64,000 nt of DNA from CAYWRO01 sp964460345 (GCA_964460345.1 CAYWRO010000012.1:1-64000); one strand, 5' to 3'. Counted from the stretch's first letter, positions 45,115 through 53,705 are shown. Program-made: numbers and translations. Notes: generated by a model from the sequence alone, not told the origin.

Positions 45115-45819
45115 TCACCGGGTGTGCCGGGACAGTGACCACCCGCGCCGCTGCATCACCTCAATCACCTGCAGCGGCGCGATGTGGTCCAGATACCGGG
45201 CCGTCGTCGCGATTGACCGGTGCCCGAGCTGCTTGGAGATGATCCCGATGTCCACGCCCTCCTCACGGAGTTGAGCAGCGTGGGTGTGCCGCAGGCCGTG
45301 GGCGTGGACCCGCTTGGCGATGCCGGTCTTGCGGCGTAGGCGGGACATGAGGACGCGGACGTACGACTCGGAGACGCGGCCCCCATTCCAGGTGCATAGG
45401 AGGGGGGAGCCCTCGCCGATCTCCTCCGAGGCTCTCACCGCCGACCACGCCCGCACCACAGCCGCGGCCCCGGGGTCCATGCCCACGGTCCGCGACCGTC
45501 CACCCTTGCCGTTCAGGACGCGGACGGCGCCGACGTCGAGGTCCACGTCCTTGGGGTAGAGGTCCAGCGCCTCGCTGACCCGCAGCCCGGCCCGGTACAT
45601 CAAGGCGATCAGCGCCCGGTTGCGGACTGGCACGGGCTTGTGGCCTCCACAGGCCGCCATGAGTCGGCGGATCTCTTCGTCGGTGAGGATCTCCGGCGGC
45701 AGGCGCCGGCCTCGGCCGTGCCGTGAGGCAGGGGGTCGCGGCGCTAGGGGTTTCCCTGGCGCGGGGCGTGGCGGCAGTGCCAGGGTTTTCACTGGGGTTT
45801 GATAGTCGTGGCTCTGCAT
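45115..45819 (-). CDS. Tyrosine recombinase (XerC/D-type, short)
   Basis: The product is 234 residues. All catalytic residues are visible: Arg80 in YRAGLRVSEAL, Lys105 in LNGKGGRS, His174-Arg177 in HAHGLRHTHA, His200 in KQLGHRSIATT and Tyr209 in ARYLDH. The usual SAM-like core-binding domain is missing: the first ~45 residues are Pro/Arg-rich and the catalytic domain starts at about 45. Short recombinases of this sort occur with integrated elements and small cassettes. Its 5' end lies 50 bases from the left 24-bp dyad beside the Mokosh genes, and its 3' end is 72 bases from the STAND-like gene, so it probably mobilises one or both modules. Confidence 0.9.
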   Translation of the reverse strand: MQSHDYQTPVKTLALPPRPAPGKPLAPRPPASRHGRGRRLPPEILTDEEIRRLMAACGGHKPVPVRNRALIALMYRAGLRVSEALDLYPKDVDLDVGAVRVLNGKGGRSRTVGMDPGAAAVVRAWSAVRASEEIGEGSPLLCTWNGGRVSESYVRVLMSRLRRKTGIAKRVHAHGLRHTHAAQLREEGVDIGIISKQLGHRSIATTARYLDHIAPLQVIEVMQRRGWSLSRHTR

Positions 45820-45869
45820 GGCTCTCCGAGGGGGTCAGGGGGCGGCGGCCGGCCTGGGGGACATCTCAG

Positions 45870-45893
45870 TAGCGCTTTGAAGCTAAAGCGATA
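45870..45893. other. Left dyad, possible recombination site (9-6-9)
   Basis: Arms TAGCGCTTT and AAAGCGATA flank the 6-bp centre GAAGCT. The same arms, with one base changed and a different centre, recur at 51236-51259 on the far side of the Mokosh genes. It lies in the 376-base divergent region between the recombinase and the kinase-helicase gene; nothing else is evident there. Tyrosine recombinase core sites often have this layout. Confidence 0.5.
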
Positions 45894-46195
45894 CCCGCCT
45901 GAGTTACCTCCAGTGATAGCAGAGAGCGAGGGAACTCCTGTATGATCGGCCCCATGTCTGGCCCCTTTTGGTAGTTCGATCGTTGTGTCTCGCGCGGCCA
46001 TGGTGCCCAAGAGCGGTGATACAGCGATAGTGTTCTGACTTCGAGGAAAGCGACGGATCCAAGTCGCTGATCCGGCAGTACTTAGGCGATCGTGAAGTGG
46101 CAGCTTTCAAGCTGTTAGGACACTAGCGGCGCCGGGCACACAGGCACTATGCACTAGAGGCGTCACCCACGCGCGATGAGCGAACCGAGGCTCAT

Positions 46196-49100
46196 ATGTC
46201 CAACAACGTTCGAGTGCTCAAGGATCGATATGCCGTGAACCTCTCGTCCGGTAGGAAGGGCGGTATGGCGACGGTTTATCGTGCAACCGATGTGCAGACC
46301 AGCGAGACCGTCGCGGTCAAGATGTTCAGGGTCGCGGAGGGTGCCGAAGAGGTCGACGTTCTGGACGAGACCTTCCGTCGGGAGGTGGCTGCGCTGCAGG
46401 AGCTGCGGCATCCCAACATCGTCGGCCTCCGCGACTTCGTGAGCGGAGCACCGGGCCAGGATACGTTTCTGGTTCTCGACTGGATGGACCACTGCCTGCG
46501 CGACAAGGTCGGGAAACTCGCCGCGGAAGGGTGGGACTCGTTTTACGAGGATGTGGCGCGGCCACTGTTGCTGGCGCTCAACTTCGCGCACGAGCGATAC
46601 TGCATCCACCGTGATGTTAAGCCCTCAAATGTGCTGGTCTCGGGCGAGGGCGTCGTGAAGTTGGCCGACTTCGGCATCGCCAAGCTCAAGAACTGGATCA
46701 CGCCCGGGATTACACTTGCGACCCACCAGACAGCGCCCTACGCCCCTCCGGAGCCGGATGACGGGTCTGCAACGTACACGCGAGACGTTTTCTCGTTCGC
46801 CGTGACAATGCTCGAGTGCTTCATCGGACGATCCCCGCGTGACTTCCCGGATCTCGCGCTCATGGTGAAGGAGTTCGACGTCGAACCAGCGATCGCGGAC
46901 GTGTTCAGCCGGGCCCTCTCGTCGCAACCGGATGAGCGGCCACGGAACGCCGGAGCGTTTCTCGCCGAGCTTGACAAGATCTACCGGCGTCGATCGCAGG
47001 CTTGGCGAGAGGTCCTGCATCTCCGCGTTCCCCCCACGCACCAGGATCGTGTTGTGATCGACGTCGGCGAGAGCACGTTCGAGCGAGCTCGCGCATTGAT
47101 CGTCTCTGATCTTCAGGCCGGAGTGGGGGTGCTCCCTTGGGAACGCACGGATGATCTCGGACGGCTCCAGGTCAGCCCGGGCGAGTTCCGCCTACTGGGT
47201 CAGAACTACTCATACCACTGCAAGATCGATGATCGCGGGAAGGACCACTTGGTCATCTTTGGAGCACGCCTGCCTCCCTCCGACGAACTGATGGAGCGAT
47301 GGAGGGAACGCGCGTGGCCCGCGCCGTTCTCGGTCGCGTTCGGCACGCCGGGATCATCCACCGACGGAGCCCGTCGGCTCGACCAGTTCCGTGTCGGTCT
47401 CCACGAGCACATGGAGATGCAGAAGGAGGAGGCCGCCAAGCGCGAGGCAGAAGCCCTGTTCGGGACCTGGGATTGCATACTGCGCGCAAAACGAGAGGCG
47501 GAGCGGGGCCAGGTCCGGCCTCTCAAGTTCAAAGCGGCGTCCCAGGACGGCCGGCTCGTCACCTTCGACCTAACCAATTCGATCCCGGATGGGGAGGAGT
47601 TGATGGGACAGAGCCGGTGCCTGGAACTCGGAGACAATCGCCGCTACTTCGGCACAATCCAGGACGCAAGCGGATCGAGGGTCGTCGTGGCCTTCGATGC
47701 GCTCGAAGATTGCCCAGACACGGGCCAACTCGAGTTCGACATTCGGGGCGCGGAGCGTGCCTTGGACCGCCAGAAGCGAGCCTTGGACGCGACTCGGTTT
47801 GGAAGGGCGGCGCGGTCAGACCTCGGCGGGCTGTTGCTGAGACCCGGCGGCGCCAGACCAGCCGTCAATGTGACGGACATGGAGTTTGTGCAGGAGAATC
47901 TGGACGAGGCCAAGCGGGAGGCCATCCGAGCCGCATGCGGAACGGCCGATTTTTTGGCGGTGCAGGGCCCGCCGGGGACGGGCAAAACGACCTTCATCGC
48001 TGAGCTCGTGTTCCAGCAGCACCGTCGGCACCCGGGCAGCCATGTATTGGTCGCGTCCCAGACACACGCCGCGCTGGACAACGCGATCGAACGAATCCAG
48101 CGCCGAGATCACAAGCTCCGGGTTGTGCGCATTGGCGAACCCTTTGACGCGAGGGTGTCAGACTCGGTGAAACCTCTGCTCGTCGGCCGGCAGATGGAAT
48201 CCTGGATCAAGGAAGTGCGAGAGCGCGGCGAGAAGTACCTCTTTAGCTGGGGCGAGTCGCGCGGCCTCAAACCGCACGACGTCGTCGTAGGGCTCCGTCT
48301 GCAGCGTCTTGTGGCCGAACGACAGCGGGCCGCGGCGTTGGGGGAAGAACTGGTGGAAGCGAGAGCGGCAGCGGACCGCGGCGCCCCAAGGTCCGATGCC
48401 GCCCCGGACCTCGTGGCGGACGTGGGCGAGCTCGGGGAGACGCCAGCCGAGCGCCTCACCCGCCTCCAGGACGAGCAGGCCCGGGCACACCGACGTCTCG
48501 AGGTGGCGAAGATCAGGCTGCGGCAGCTCGGAGATGCGGAGGGCCAGCTCGGGGAGCTGACAGAGACGGAACAGTTGTCGTGGATGGAATCACTGCTGTC
48601 GGGCAGTTCGGATGTCAGGAAGTTCCGTGACCTGCTGGCGATGCACGAGGAGTGGTGGGTGCGTCTGAACAAGGTCGAGGACTTCTATGACGCGTTCCTC
48701 GGAGGCTGCGACGTAGTGGCGGCCACATGCCTGGGTCTGCTCGGGCGGTACGGCGCCGGCAACGTCGAGTACGACCTCTGCATCATCGATGAGGCTTCGA
48801 GAGCCTGGGCAACCGAGATGCTCGTGCCGTTAGTGACGGCCAAGAAGTGGGTGGTCGTGGGCGACAGCAAGCAGTTGCCGCCCTTCGAGGGCATGTTGGC
48901 CGAACGGCGGGACCTGCTCGGAAAGTACGGGCTCGGCGTGGCCGACCTTGAGCAAACGCTTTTCGACCGCCTCGCGACCAACCTCCCCGAGTCGTGCCGC
49001 AAAACGCTAACGATCCAGCACCGGATGGCACCGGCGATCGGCGAGCTGATCAGCCAGTGCTTCTACGACGGGCAGCTCAAGACTGCCCGAACAGATACGC

Positions 49101-49636
49101 CGAATTGGTTGGCGGGCGTCACGAGCAAGAACGTCACCTGGGTATCCACAAGCGGGCTGGAGAAGCGGGGCGAGGAGCGGCAGGACCAAAGCTTCATCAA
49201 CCCGTGCGAGGCCGCCACCATCTGCCGCCTTCTGGAACAGTTCAACGACAAGAGCAGCGGGAGAGGACAACCAGTAGTGGTCGCCGTCATCGCGGGATAC
49301 GCCGCCCAATGCGCCTACATCAAGCGCATGACGGATGCCCGGGCTTCGACATGGCCGAACCTGCGGGTCGACATCAACACAGTAGATGCGTTCCAGGGAC
49401 GAGAGGCCGACATCTGCGTCTACTCGGTGACGCGGTCCAATCCGCATGGAAAGATCGGTTTTCTGCGGAACGAGGCCCGCCTCAACGTGGCCCTCTCACG
49501 AGGCCGGGACTGGCTGTTCATCGTCGGCGACCACGGGTTCTGCCGCGGCGCGCACGACCCCAACCCGCTGCGCCTTGTTGTGGAGTACACCGAGCTACAC
49601 CCCGAATCCTGCGAGCTGAAGGAGGTGTCGAAGTGA
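46196..49636 (+). CDS. mkoA: Kinase-helicase fusion, Mokosh type I MkoA-like
   Basis: The product is 1146 residues; GAGG precedes ATG 46196. Residues ~10-270 are a Hanks-type Ser/Thr kinase with a glycine loop (SSGRKGGMATVYRA), the VAVKMF lysine, HRDVKPSN near 138, DFGIAKLK and PYAPPEP. After a middle region comes an SF1 (UPF1/DNA2-like, COG1112) helicase: Walker A VQGPPGTGKTT near 590, then a coiled insertion, DEAS box CIIDEASRAW near 862, GDSKQLPP, IQHRMAP, VDAFQGREADI near 1064 and NVALSRGRDWL near 1098. Kinase plus COG1112 helicase next to a PLD nuclease is the described composition of type I Mokosh. The downstream gene overlaps by 4 bases. Confidence 0.85.
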   Translation: MSNNVRVLKDRYAVNLSSGRKGGMATVYRATDVQTSETVAVKMFRVAEGAEEVDVLDETFRREVAALQELRHPNIVGLRDFVSGAPGQDTFLVLDWMDHCLRDKVGKLAAEGWDSFYEDVARPLLLALNFAHERYCIHRDVKPSNVLVSGEGVVKLADFGIAKLKNWITPGITLATHQTAPYAPPEPDDGSATYTRDVFSFAVTMLECFIGRSPRDFPDLALMVKEFDVEPAIADVFSRALSSQPDERPRNAGAFLAELDKIYRRRSQAWREVLHLRVPPTHQDRVVIDVGESTFERARALIVSDLQAGVGVLPWERTDDLGRLQVSPGEFRLLGQNYSYHCKIDDRGKDHLVIFGARLPPSDELMERWRERAWPAPFSVAFGTPGSSTDGARRLDQFRVGLHEHMEMQKEEAAKREAEALFGTWDCILRAKREAERGQVRPLKFKAASQDGRLVTFDLTNSIPDGEELMGQSRCLELGDNRRYFGTIQDASGSRVVVAFDALEDCPDTGQLEFDIRGAERALDRQKRALDATRFGRAARSDLGGLLLRPGGARPAVNVTDMEFVQENLDEAKREAIRAACGTADFLAVQGPPGTGKTTFIAELVFQQHRRHPGSHVLVASQTHAALDNAIERIQRRDHKLRVVRIGEPFDARVSDSVKPLLVGRQMESWIKEVRERGEKYLFSWGESRGLKPHDVVVGLRLQRLVAERQRAAALGEELVEARAAADRGAPRSDAAPDLVADVGELGETPAERLTRLQDEQARAHRRLEVAKIRLRQLGDAEGQLGELTETEQLSWMESLLSGSSDVRKFRDLLAMHEEWWVRLNKVEDFYDAFLGGCDVVAATCLGLLGRYGAGNVEYDLCIIDEASRAWATEMLVPLVTAKKWVVVGDSKQLPPFEGMLAERRDLLGKYGLGVADLEQTLFDRLATNLPESCRKTLTIQHRMAPAIGELISQCFYDGQLKTARTDTPNWLAGVTSKNVTWVSTSGLEKRGEERQDQSFINPCEAATICRLLEQFNDKSSGRGQPVVVAVIAGYAAQCAYIKRMTDARASTWPNLRVDINTVDAFQGREADICVYSVTRSNPHGKIGFLRNEARLNVALSRGRDWLFIVGDHGFCRGAHDPNPLRLVVEYTELHPESCELKEVSK

Positions 49637-51123
49637 CCGAGGACTTCAGCCCCAGGGACCCCGAGTACGTGGCACTGCGGTGGTCGCGCCGGCCTGGGTA
49701 TACGCTGGTGTCGTACGGCGAGGTCGCGCTGCCTGTATACCGCTTGAGCGTCCGGACGCTCGCCGTCGCAGAAACTCCGCTCTCCACGACGGAGGTATTT
49801 GTGCTGCGTGGCATCGATCAGGGGCTTGGGTCCACGGACGAGATCACGGGCGTCCTGGGCCTTGACAAACGGTTCGTCACCTCGGTTGTGTCCGAGCTCA
49901 TGCGCGGCGACCAGCTCGCTCTCCTGGCGCCCGAAGGGGCCAAGCGCCAGAAGCTCTCGCTGACTATGAAGGGCCGCCGGACGCTCGCGACCGAGGCGGC
50001 CGAGCATCCTGAGGAGCGCATGATCCAGCTGTTCTGGGATGGGCTCACGCGGCGCGTCGTGGCGATCTCGGACGAGGGCCTGGTGACCGCTCAGGAGGCT
50101 CGCACACGTGGTCTGCGCACCATCCCGACGATCGGAGGATCGCCCCCCTCGGCCGACGACCTAGATCGCGGCGAAGTCGAACGGATGCTGGACGACGCTA
50201 CCGGGCGGCGAAAGCGGTTGGTCAGCATCCTCTCGTTCCTCGCGATCGAGAAGCGATACGTTGTGTATCAGCCCGCCGTCGCGCTGGTGTATCGCGGACG
50301 CACCCCGTCGGACCTGTTGGTGAGCTTCGCCGTAGATGGGCAGGTGTCTGAGCCGCACGAGGCCGCCTTCGCGCGCGCCGAGGGCGTTCGGCGGCTCAAG
50401 ATCGCCCGAGAGCTGGAGGAGGGGCTGGAGGAACCGCCCGAGCTGCCCGCGGGCTGGGAATCCGAGCCCGCAGTTGCGGCCACGACCGAAGGAACGGGGT
50501 CCACGGAGGTCACCGATGCGCTCCTGGCAAGAGTCGAGCAGGAGGCCGCGGAGGCGGCCATAAAGGATGCCACGGACCGGGCGGAGCGCGAACTCGCCCT
50601 GTCCCGCGCCAAGGACGCGGCGGCTCGCTCGAAGGCGACGGAGCCAGCACTGAGCCGACCCACCATTCGTCGTCTCTCCATGCCCGAGCATGCTCCGCTG
50701 CTCCGGTCTGCACTGACGGACGCACGCAACCGGCTACTCATCATTTCCCCTTGGATACGCGCTGGAGTTGTGAATCACCGGTTCATCAACCACCTCCGCG
50801 ACCTCCTCAGGGGAGGCGTGAAGGTGTACCTCGGCTGGGGCATTGGGGACGACAAGGAGAAGGACATGCGCGACGTGGACCGCCGCGCCGTGGAGGACAT
50901 TGAGCGGCTAGGGCGAGACCACGCCAACCTCATGTTCAAGTACATCGGCAACACGCACGCGAAGGTCCTGATCCAGGACAGCCGCCTTGCGATCTACGGG
51001 AGCTTTAACTGGCTGTCGTTCAAGGGCGATCCGAACCGCGGCTTCCGAGAGGAAAACAGTCTACTTGTGACAATCCCAGAGAAGGTGGACCAATTGTTTG
51101 AACAGGAGGTCGCGCAGTTTTGA
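49633..51123 (+). CDS. mkoB: PLD-family nuclease, Mokosh MkoB-like
   Basis: The product is 496 residues. GTG 49633 overlaps the helicase stop as GTGA and has AGGAGGTG upstream; a longer open frame reaching 48994 is only a shadow of the helicase gene. The N-terminal half contains winged-helix-like segments (LGLDKRFVTSVVSELMRGDQ) and an Ala/Glu-rich coiled linker (~290-340). The C-terminal ~140 residues form a PLD domain: LLIISPWIRAGVVNHRFINH, then a single HxK-x4-D motif in NTHAKVLIQD near residue 441, followed by AIYGSFNWLS. One HKD copy implies a dimeric active site. Together with the kinase-helicase it makes the type I Mokosh pair. Confidence 0.85.
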   Translation: MTEDFSPRDPEYVALRWSRRPGYTLVSYGEVALPVYRLSVRTLAVAETPLSTTEVFVLRGIDQGLGSTDEITGVLGLDKRFVTSVVSELMRGDQLALLAPEGAKRQKLSLTMKGRRTLATEAAEHPEERMIQLFWDGLTRRVVAISDEGLVTAQEARTRGLRTIPTIGGSPPSADDLDRGEVERMLDDATGRRKRLVSILSFLAIEKRYVVYQPAVALVYRGRTPSDLLVSFAVDGQVSEPHEAAFARAEGVRRLKIARELEEGLEEPPELPAGWESEPAVAATTEGTGSTEVTDALLARVEQEAAEAAIKDATDRAERELALSRAKDAAARSKATEPALSRPTIRRLSMPEHAPLLRSALTDARNRLLIISPWIRAGVVNHRFINHLRDLLRGGVKVYLGWGIGDDKEKDMRDVDRRAVEDIERLGRDHANLMFKYIGNTHAKVLIQDSRLAIYGSFNWLSFKGDPNRGFREENSLLVTIPEKVDQLFEQEVAQF

Positions 51124-51235
51124 CGCGACCTCGGCCGCCGGCAGATGTGGCCACAAGGCACATAGACCTCGTTAATGGAACGACAGTGGTGGCCCGGAAC
51201 GTGCGGTACGTGCAAGGCGATAGCAGGTCGCCGAG

Positions 51236-51259
51236 TATCGCTTTTCCACGAAAGCGATA
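51236..51259. other. Right dyad, possible recombination site (9-6-9)
   Basis: Perfect 9-bp inverted arms TATCGCTTT / AAAGCGATA flank the centre TCCACG. The arms match those at 45870-45893, while four or more of the six central bases differ. A further downstream match (TAC-C--CCTG) extends the similarity in the same direction. It lies 113 bases after the PLD gene. Confidence 0.5.
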
Positions 51260-51260
51260 C

Positions 51261-51485
51261 TCACCTGCTGGCCGGACCGGCCTCCCAGCCCGCCGGCGGG
51301 ACCGCTTCCCGCAGAATCATCAGGACGTTGACCCGGCCGCACCCACGGCACCCGATCCCCGTCGGGTCAGGCTCGTCCGGCTCGGCGATGACCATTTCCA
51401 GCGTGCCGTGGCCGCCGCACACCGGGCAGGTGAACGCGGCGCCCATGTCACGCTCCAGCCGGCGTAGGCGTTGGGCGACGCTCAT
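51261..51485 (-). CDS. Small zinc-ribbon protein
   Basis: The product is 74 residues. It has two CxxC pairs (TCPVCGGHG and IGCRGCGR) about 30 residues apart, typical of a zinc ribbon, after a short coiled start (MSVAQRLRRLERDM). The start overlaps the upstream HTH gene by ATGA, so the two form a leftward operon. Similar ribbons occur in phage and integrated-element modules, but the function is unknown. The 3' end lies against the right 24-bp dyad. Confidence 0.65.
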   Translation of the reverse strand: MSVAQRLRRLERDMGAAFTCPVCGGHGTLEMVIAEPDEPDPTGIGCRGCGRVNVLMILREAVPPAGWEAGPASR

Positions 51486-51895
51486 GACAGCAGCCTCCCG
51501 TTGGCGACCGTGACGGCGTGCGCCTCCAGGGCCTCGATGCGTGCCGCCAGGTCGTCCAGTTCGATCCCCTCGCGCCCGAAGCGCAGGATGGCGTTGGCGG
51601 CGGAGACCTTCGCCGAGGTGGACGCGTTCTGGTCGGCCATGATGCGGGCCAGCGTGGCGACGGCGAGCGGCGCGTAGCGCTGCGTCATCGCGATCGCCTG
51701 GCTGAACGCCTCGCGGCGGGACAGCCGGTACGCCTTGCTGAAGACCGGCTCACGCAGCCACCGCAGCAGCGTGCGTTCGCCGATGCCGATCGAGCGAGCC
51801 GCCTTGCCGATGCTCGGCTCGTTCATCAGCGCGATGATCGCTTCTTCCTGCTTGGCGGTGAGGCCGTCGGTCAGTTCGAGTTGCTGTTCTTCCAT
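51482..51895 (-). CDS. HTH protein resembling small terminase subunit
   Basis: The product is 137 residues. It starts with LTAKQEEAIIALMNEPSIGK and a helix-turn-helix (AARSIGIGERTLLRWLREPV), followed by a long helical region, RREAFSQAIAMTQRYAPLAV and ASTSAKVSAANAILRFGREG. This is the organisation of small terminase-like DNA-binding proteins that recognise packaging sites. No large terminase is present nearby, so packaging cannot be confirmed and a regulatory role is possible. It is divergent from the HARE-HTH gene. Confidence 0.6.
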   Translation of the reverse strand: MEEQQLELTDGLTAKQEEAIIALMNEPSIGKAARSIGIGERTLLRWLREPVFSKAYRLSRREAFSQAIAMTQRYAPLAVATLARIMADQNASTSAKVSAANAILRFGREGIELDDLAARIEALEAHAVTVANGRLLS

Positions 51896-51956
51896 GCTCT
51901 GTCCCTCCCGGGGCTTCCTGCCCGCAGGTTCCCCACATTGATGCTGTCAGCGCGAA

Positions 51957-52006
51957 GCAGGGGGATTCCCCTGCATCGCAGATTCTGCTCGATTCCTGTT
52001 GGAATC
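51957..52006. promoter_or_regulatory. Two palindromes in divergent promoter region
   Basis: GCAGGGG/CCCCTGC (51957-51974) and GATTCC/GGAATC (51991-52006) lie in the 191 bases between the divergent HTH and HARE-HTH genes. They are candidate operators for either DNA-binding protein. No -35/-10 pair is convincing. Confidence 0.4.
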
Positions 52007-52086
52007 GCCTTGCTGTTGTACGCAGGCGATGGCTTCATGTGCTCGCTCGCCGGGGGTTCCGGCGGATGGCACGAAAGGAGCCAAGC

Positions 52087-52791
52087 ATGAAGAAGGCAGA
52101 CGTGAAGGTGGGCGCGACGTACCGCGCGAAGGTCTCGAACAACGTGGTCGAGGTGCGGATCGACTCCGAGTCGCCACACGGCGGCTGGACCGCAACGAAC
52201 CTGGCCACGGGCAAGCAGGTCCGCATCAAGACGGCCCAGCGCCTGCGGGCGGCGGTGGGGGGCGCCACGGCGGCGCCTGTGGCGAAGGACGCCGCGCCGG
52301 GGACGACGGCCGCCCCCGAGGCGAAGGACGCCACACGGGCCAACGTGGGCCAACGACGGGGCAAGCCCGCCACGGCGGCGATTGACCCGGCCATCAAGGC
52401 GACGGAGAAGGCGCGCAAGGAAGCCATCAAGGTCGCGGACGCCAACCTCGCGGCCATCGAGGCGGCGGAGAACGGGACCAAGGGCAAGAAGGGCGGGCGC
52501 TCCAAGCCGGACTTCAGCAAGGCCGTGAACCCGAAGTTCCCCAAGCCCAAGCGCACCAGCGCCCTCGACGCTGCGGCGCAGGTCCTGGCCAAGGCGACCG
52601 AGCCCATGACCTGCAAGGCGCTCATCGCCGCGATGGCCGAGCAGGGGCTGTGGTCCAGCCCGGGGGGCAAGACGCCCCAAGCCACGTTGAACGCCGCCAT
52701 CATCCGCGACATCGCCAAGAAGCGCAAGGACTCGCAATTCCTCAAGGCCGGCCGCGGGCTCTTCGCCGCCAACCCGGAAGGGGGCGAGTGA
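52087..52791 (+). CDS. HARE-HTH domain protein, phage/mobile module
   Basis: The product is 234 residues; ATG 52087 has AAAGGAG 8 bases upstream. An N-terminal small beta domain (MKKADVKVGATYRAKVSNNV, SPHGGWTATNLATGKQVRIK) is followed by a basic Ala/Lys-rich linker. The C-terminal HARE-HTH domain spans ~155-230: TSALDAAAQVLAKATEPMTC, WSSPGGKTPQATLNAAIIRD and FLKAGRGLFAA. HARE-HTH domains are proposed to sense or bind modified DNA and occur in restriction and phage systems. A second copy of the N-terminal part, about 87% identical by eye, lies at the right edge of the window. Confidence 0.8.
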   Translation: MKKADVKVGATYRAKVSNNVVEVRIDSESPHGGWTATNLATGKQVRIKTAQRLRAAVGGATAAPVAKDAAPGTTAAPEAKDATRANVGQRRGKPATAAIDPAIKATEKARKEAIKVADANLAAIEAAENGTKGKKGGRSKPDFSKAVNPKFPKPKRTSALDAAAQVLAKATEPMTCKALIAAMAEQGLWSSPGGKTPQATLNAAIIRDIAKKRKDSQFLKAGRGLFAANPEGGE

Positions 52792-52967
52792 TGGTGGCGA
52801 CCAACGCAGCCGCCAACCAAGTGCCGCCGGAGGACGCATGTACGCGATGTGGCGAGCGCGACGCCGACCGGCTGGTCTGGGACGAGGACGGCACAGAGGT
52901 GACCTGCGCCACCTGCGGGGCGGTGTACCGCCCCGGCGTGGAAGGAGGCAACCATGAACCGCGTTGA
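52791..52967 (+). CDS. Zinc-ribbon mini-protein
   Basis: The product is 58 residues, from ATG 52791, which overlaps the HARE-HTH stop by one base. Two CxxC pairs (ACTRCGERD and TCATCGAVY) bracket a short acidic strand. It belongs with the phage/mobile operon; function unknown. The 3' end overlaps the next gene by 14 bases. Confidence 0.65.
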   Translation: MVATNAAANQVPPEDACTRCGERDADRLVWDEDGTEVTCATCGAVYRPGVEGGNHEPR

Positions 52968-53436
52968 CCGCGCCAACCTCGAAGCCGTCCTCGCAGCCGC
53001 TCGCACGCTGCTGGAAGCGCGTGAAGCCCAGATGCTGACCGCCGACGAGTGGGATGCCATCGAAGGCGCTGTCGCCGCCTGCGACGAGCCACGCGGCCCG
53101 AAGCGGGTCGAGACCTTTGCAGTCGAGCACGACCACCTTGTCCGCCGCGTGACCCCGGCGCGCGGCGATTCGTACGAGCATCGGTGCGAGCGCGCCATCT
53201 TCGAGGGGGTCGCCTGGGCCGTCGAGGAGGCAACGGGGCCGTTCGTCCTGGAGGACCTCCGGCGCGCCGCGGGCGACTCGGTCCCCTGGACCCAGGTGGC
53301 CGTCGCGTTCGCCTTCCTGAAGGACCGCGGCTGCGTCGAGCCCGTCACCGGGCGCAAGAGCCAGGGCGCCGAGGGATTCACCTACGAGGACGCCATGATC
53401 GAATGGCACGCCCTCGCCGAGAAAGGAGCCGACTGA
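52954..53436 (+). CDS. Hypothetical protein of mobile module
   Basis: The product is 160 residues. It is helical and acidic at the start (MNRVDRANLEAVLAAARTLL) with a C-terminal part, TGPFVLEDLRRAAGDSVPWT and VAFAFLKDRGCVEPVTGRKS, that resembles a winged helix. It overlaps its neighbour upstream and is followed 3 bases later by the next gene, so it is part of a rightward operon. No family is assigned. Confidence 0.6.
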   Translation: MNRVDRANLEAVLAAARTLLEAREAQMLTADEWDAIEGAVAACDEPRGPKRVETFAVEHDHLVRRVTPARGDSYEHRCERAIFEGVAWAVEEATGPFVLEDLRRAAGDSVPWTQVAVAFAFLKDRGCVEPVTGRKSQGAEGFTYEDAMIEWHALAEKGAD

Positions 53437-53439
53437 ACC

Positions 53440-53697
53440 ATGCGATTCACACGCATCGACGTTGAGGGCGAGAAGCCGGGGCACTACGCCACGATGACTC
53501 GCAAGCAGGGCAGCGACCTCATCGAGGTTGAGATCCTCACGCCGGGCTACGTCCGGACGCACCAGGTGGTCGCTGCGAGCGAGGACGACCAACTGTCCAT
53601 GGCTGAGTGCCTGCAGGACGTGCTGGACGGCTACCCCGGCACCCGCGGCGACATCCAGCCGTACCTCCGAGCCGTCCAGATGCTCGGCGACTGCTGA
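53440..53697 (+). CDS. Hypothetical protein of mobile module
   Basis: The product is 85 residues, last of the rightward operon, and converges with the methyltransferase gene 8 bases away. It looks like a small beta protein (MRFTRIDVEGEKPGHYATMT, LIEVEILTPGYVRTHQVV) with an acidic helical end. No function can be proposed. Confidence 0.55.
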   Translation: MRFTRIDVEGEKPGHYATMTRKQGSDLIEVEILTPGYVRTHQVVAASEDDQLSMAECLQDVLDGYPGTRGDIQPYLRAVQMLGDC

Positions 53698-53705
53698 GCG
53701 GCCCA

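Noticed and set aside
48994..49632. N-terminal extension of the PLD nuclease
   Set aside because: The extension is the helicase gene read in another frame. GTG 49633 has AGGAGGTG and a GTGA overlap.
46196..51123. DISARM or BREX components (PLD nuclease, kinase)
   Set aside because: No DrmA/DrmB, PglZ or methyltransferase partner of those systems is adjacent. Kinase-helicase plus PLD fits Mokosh better.
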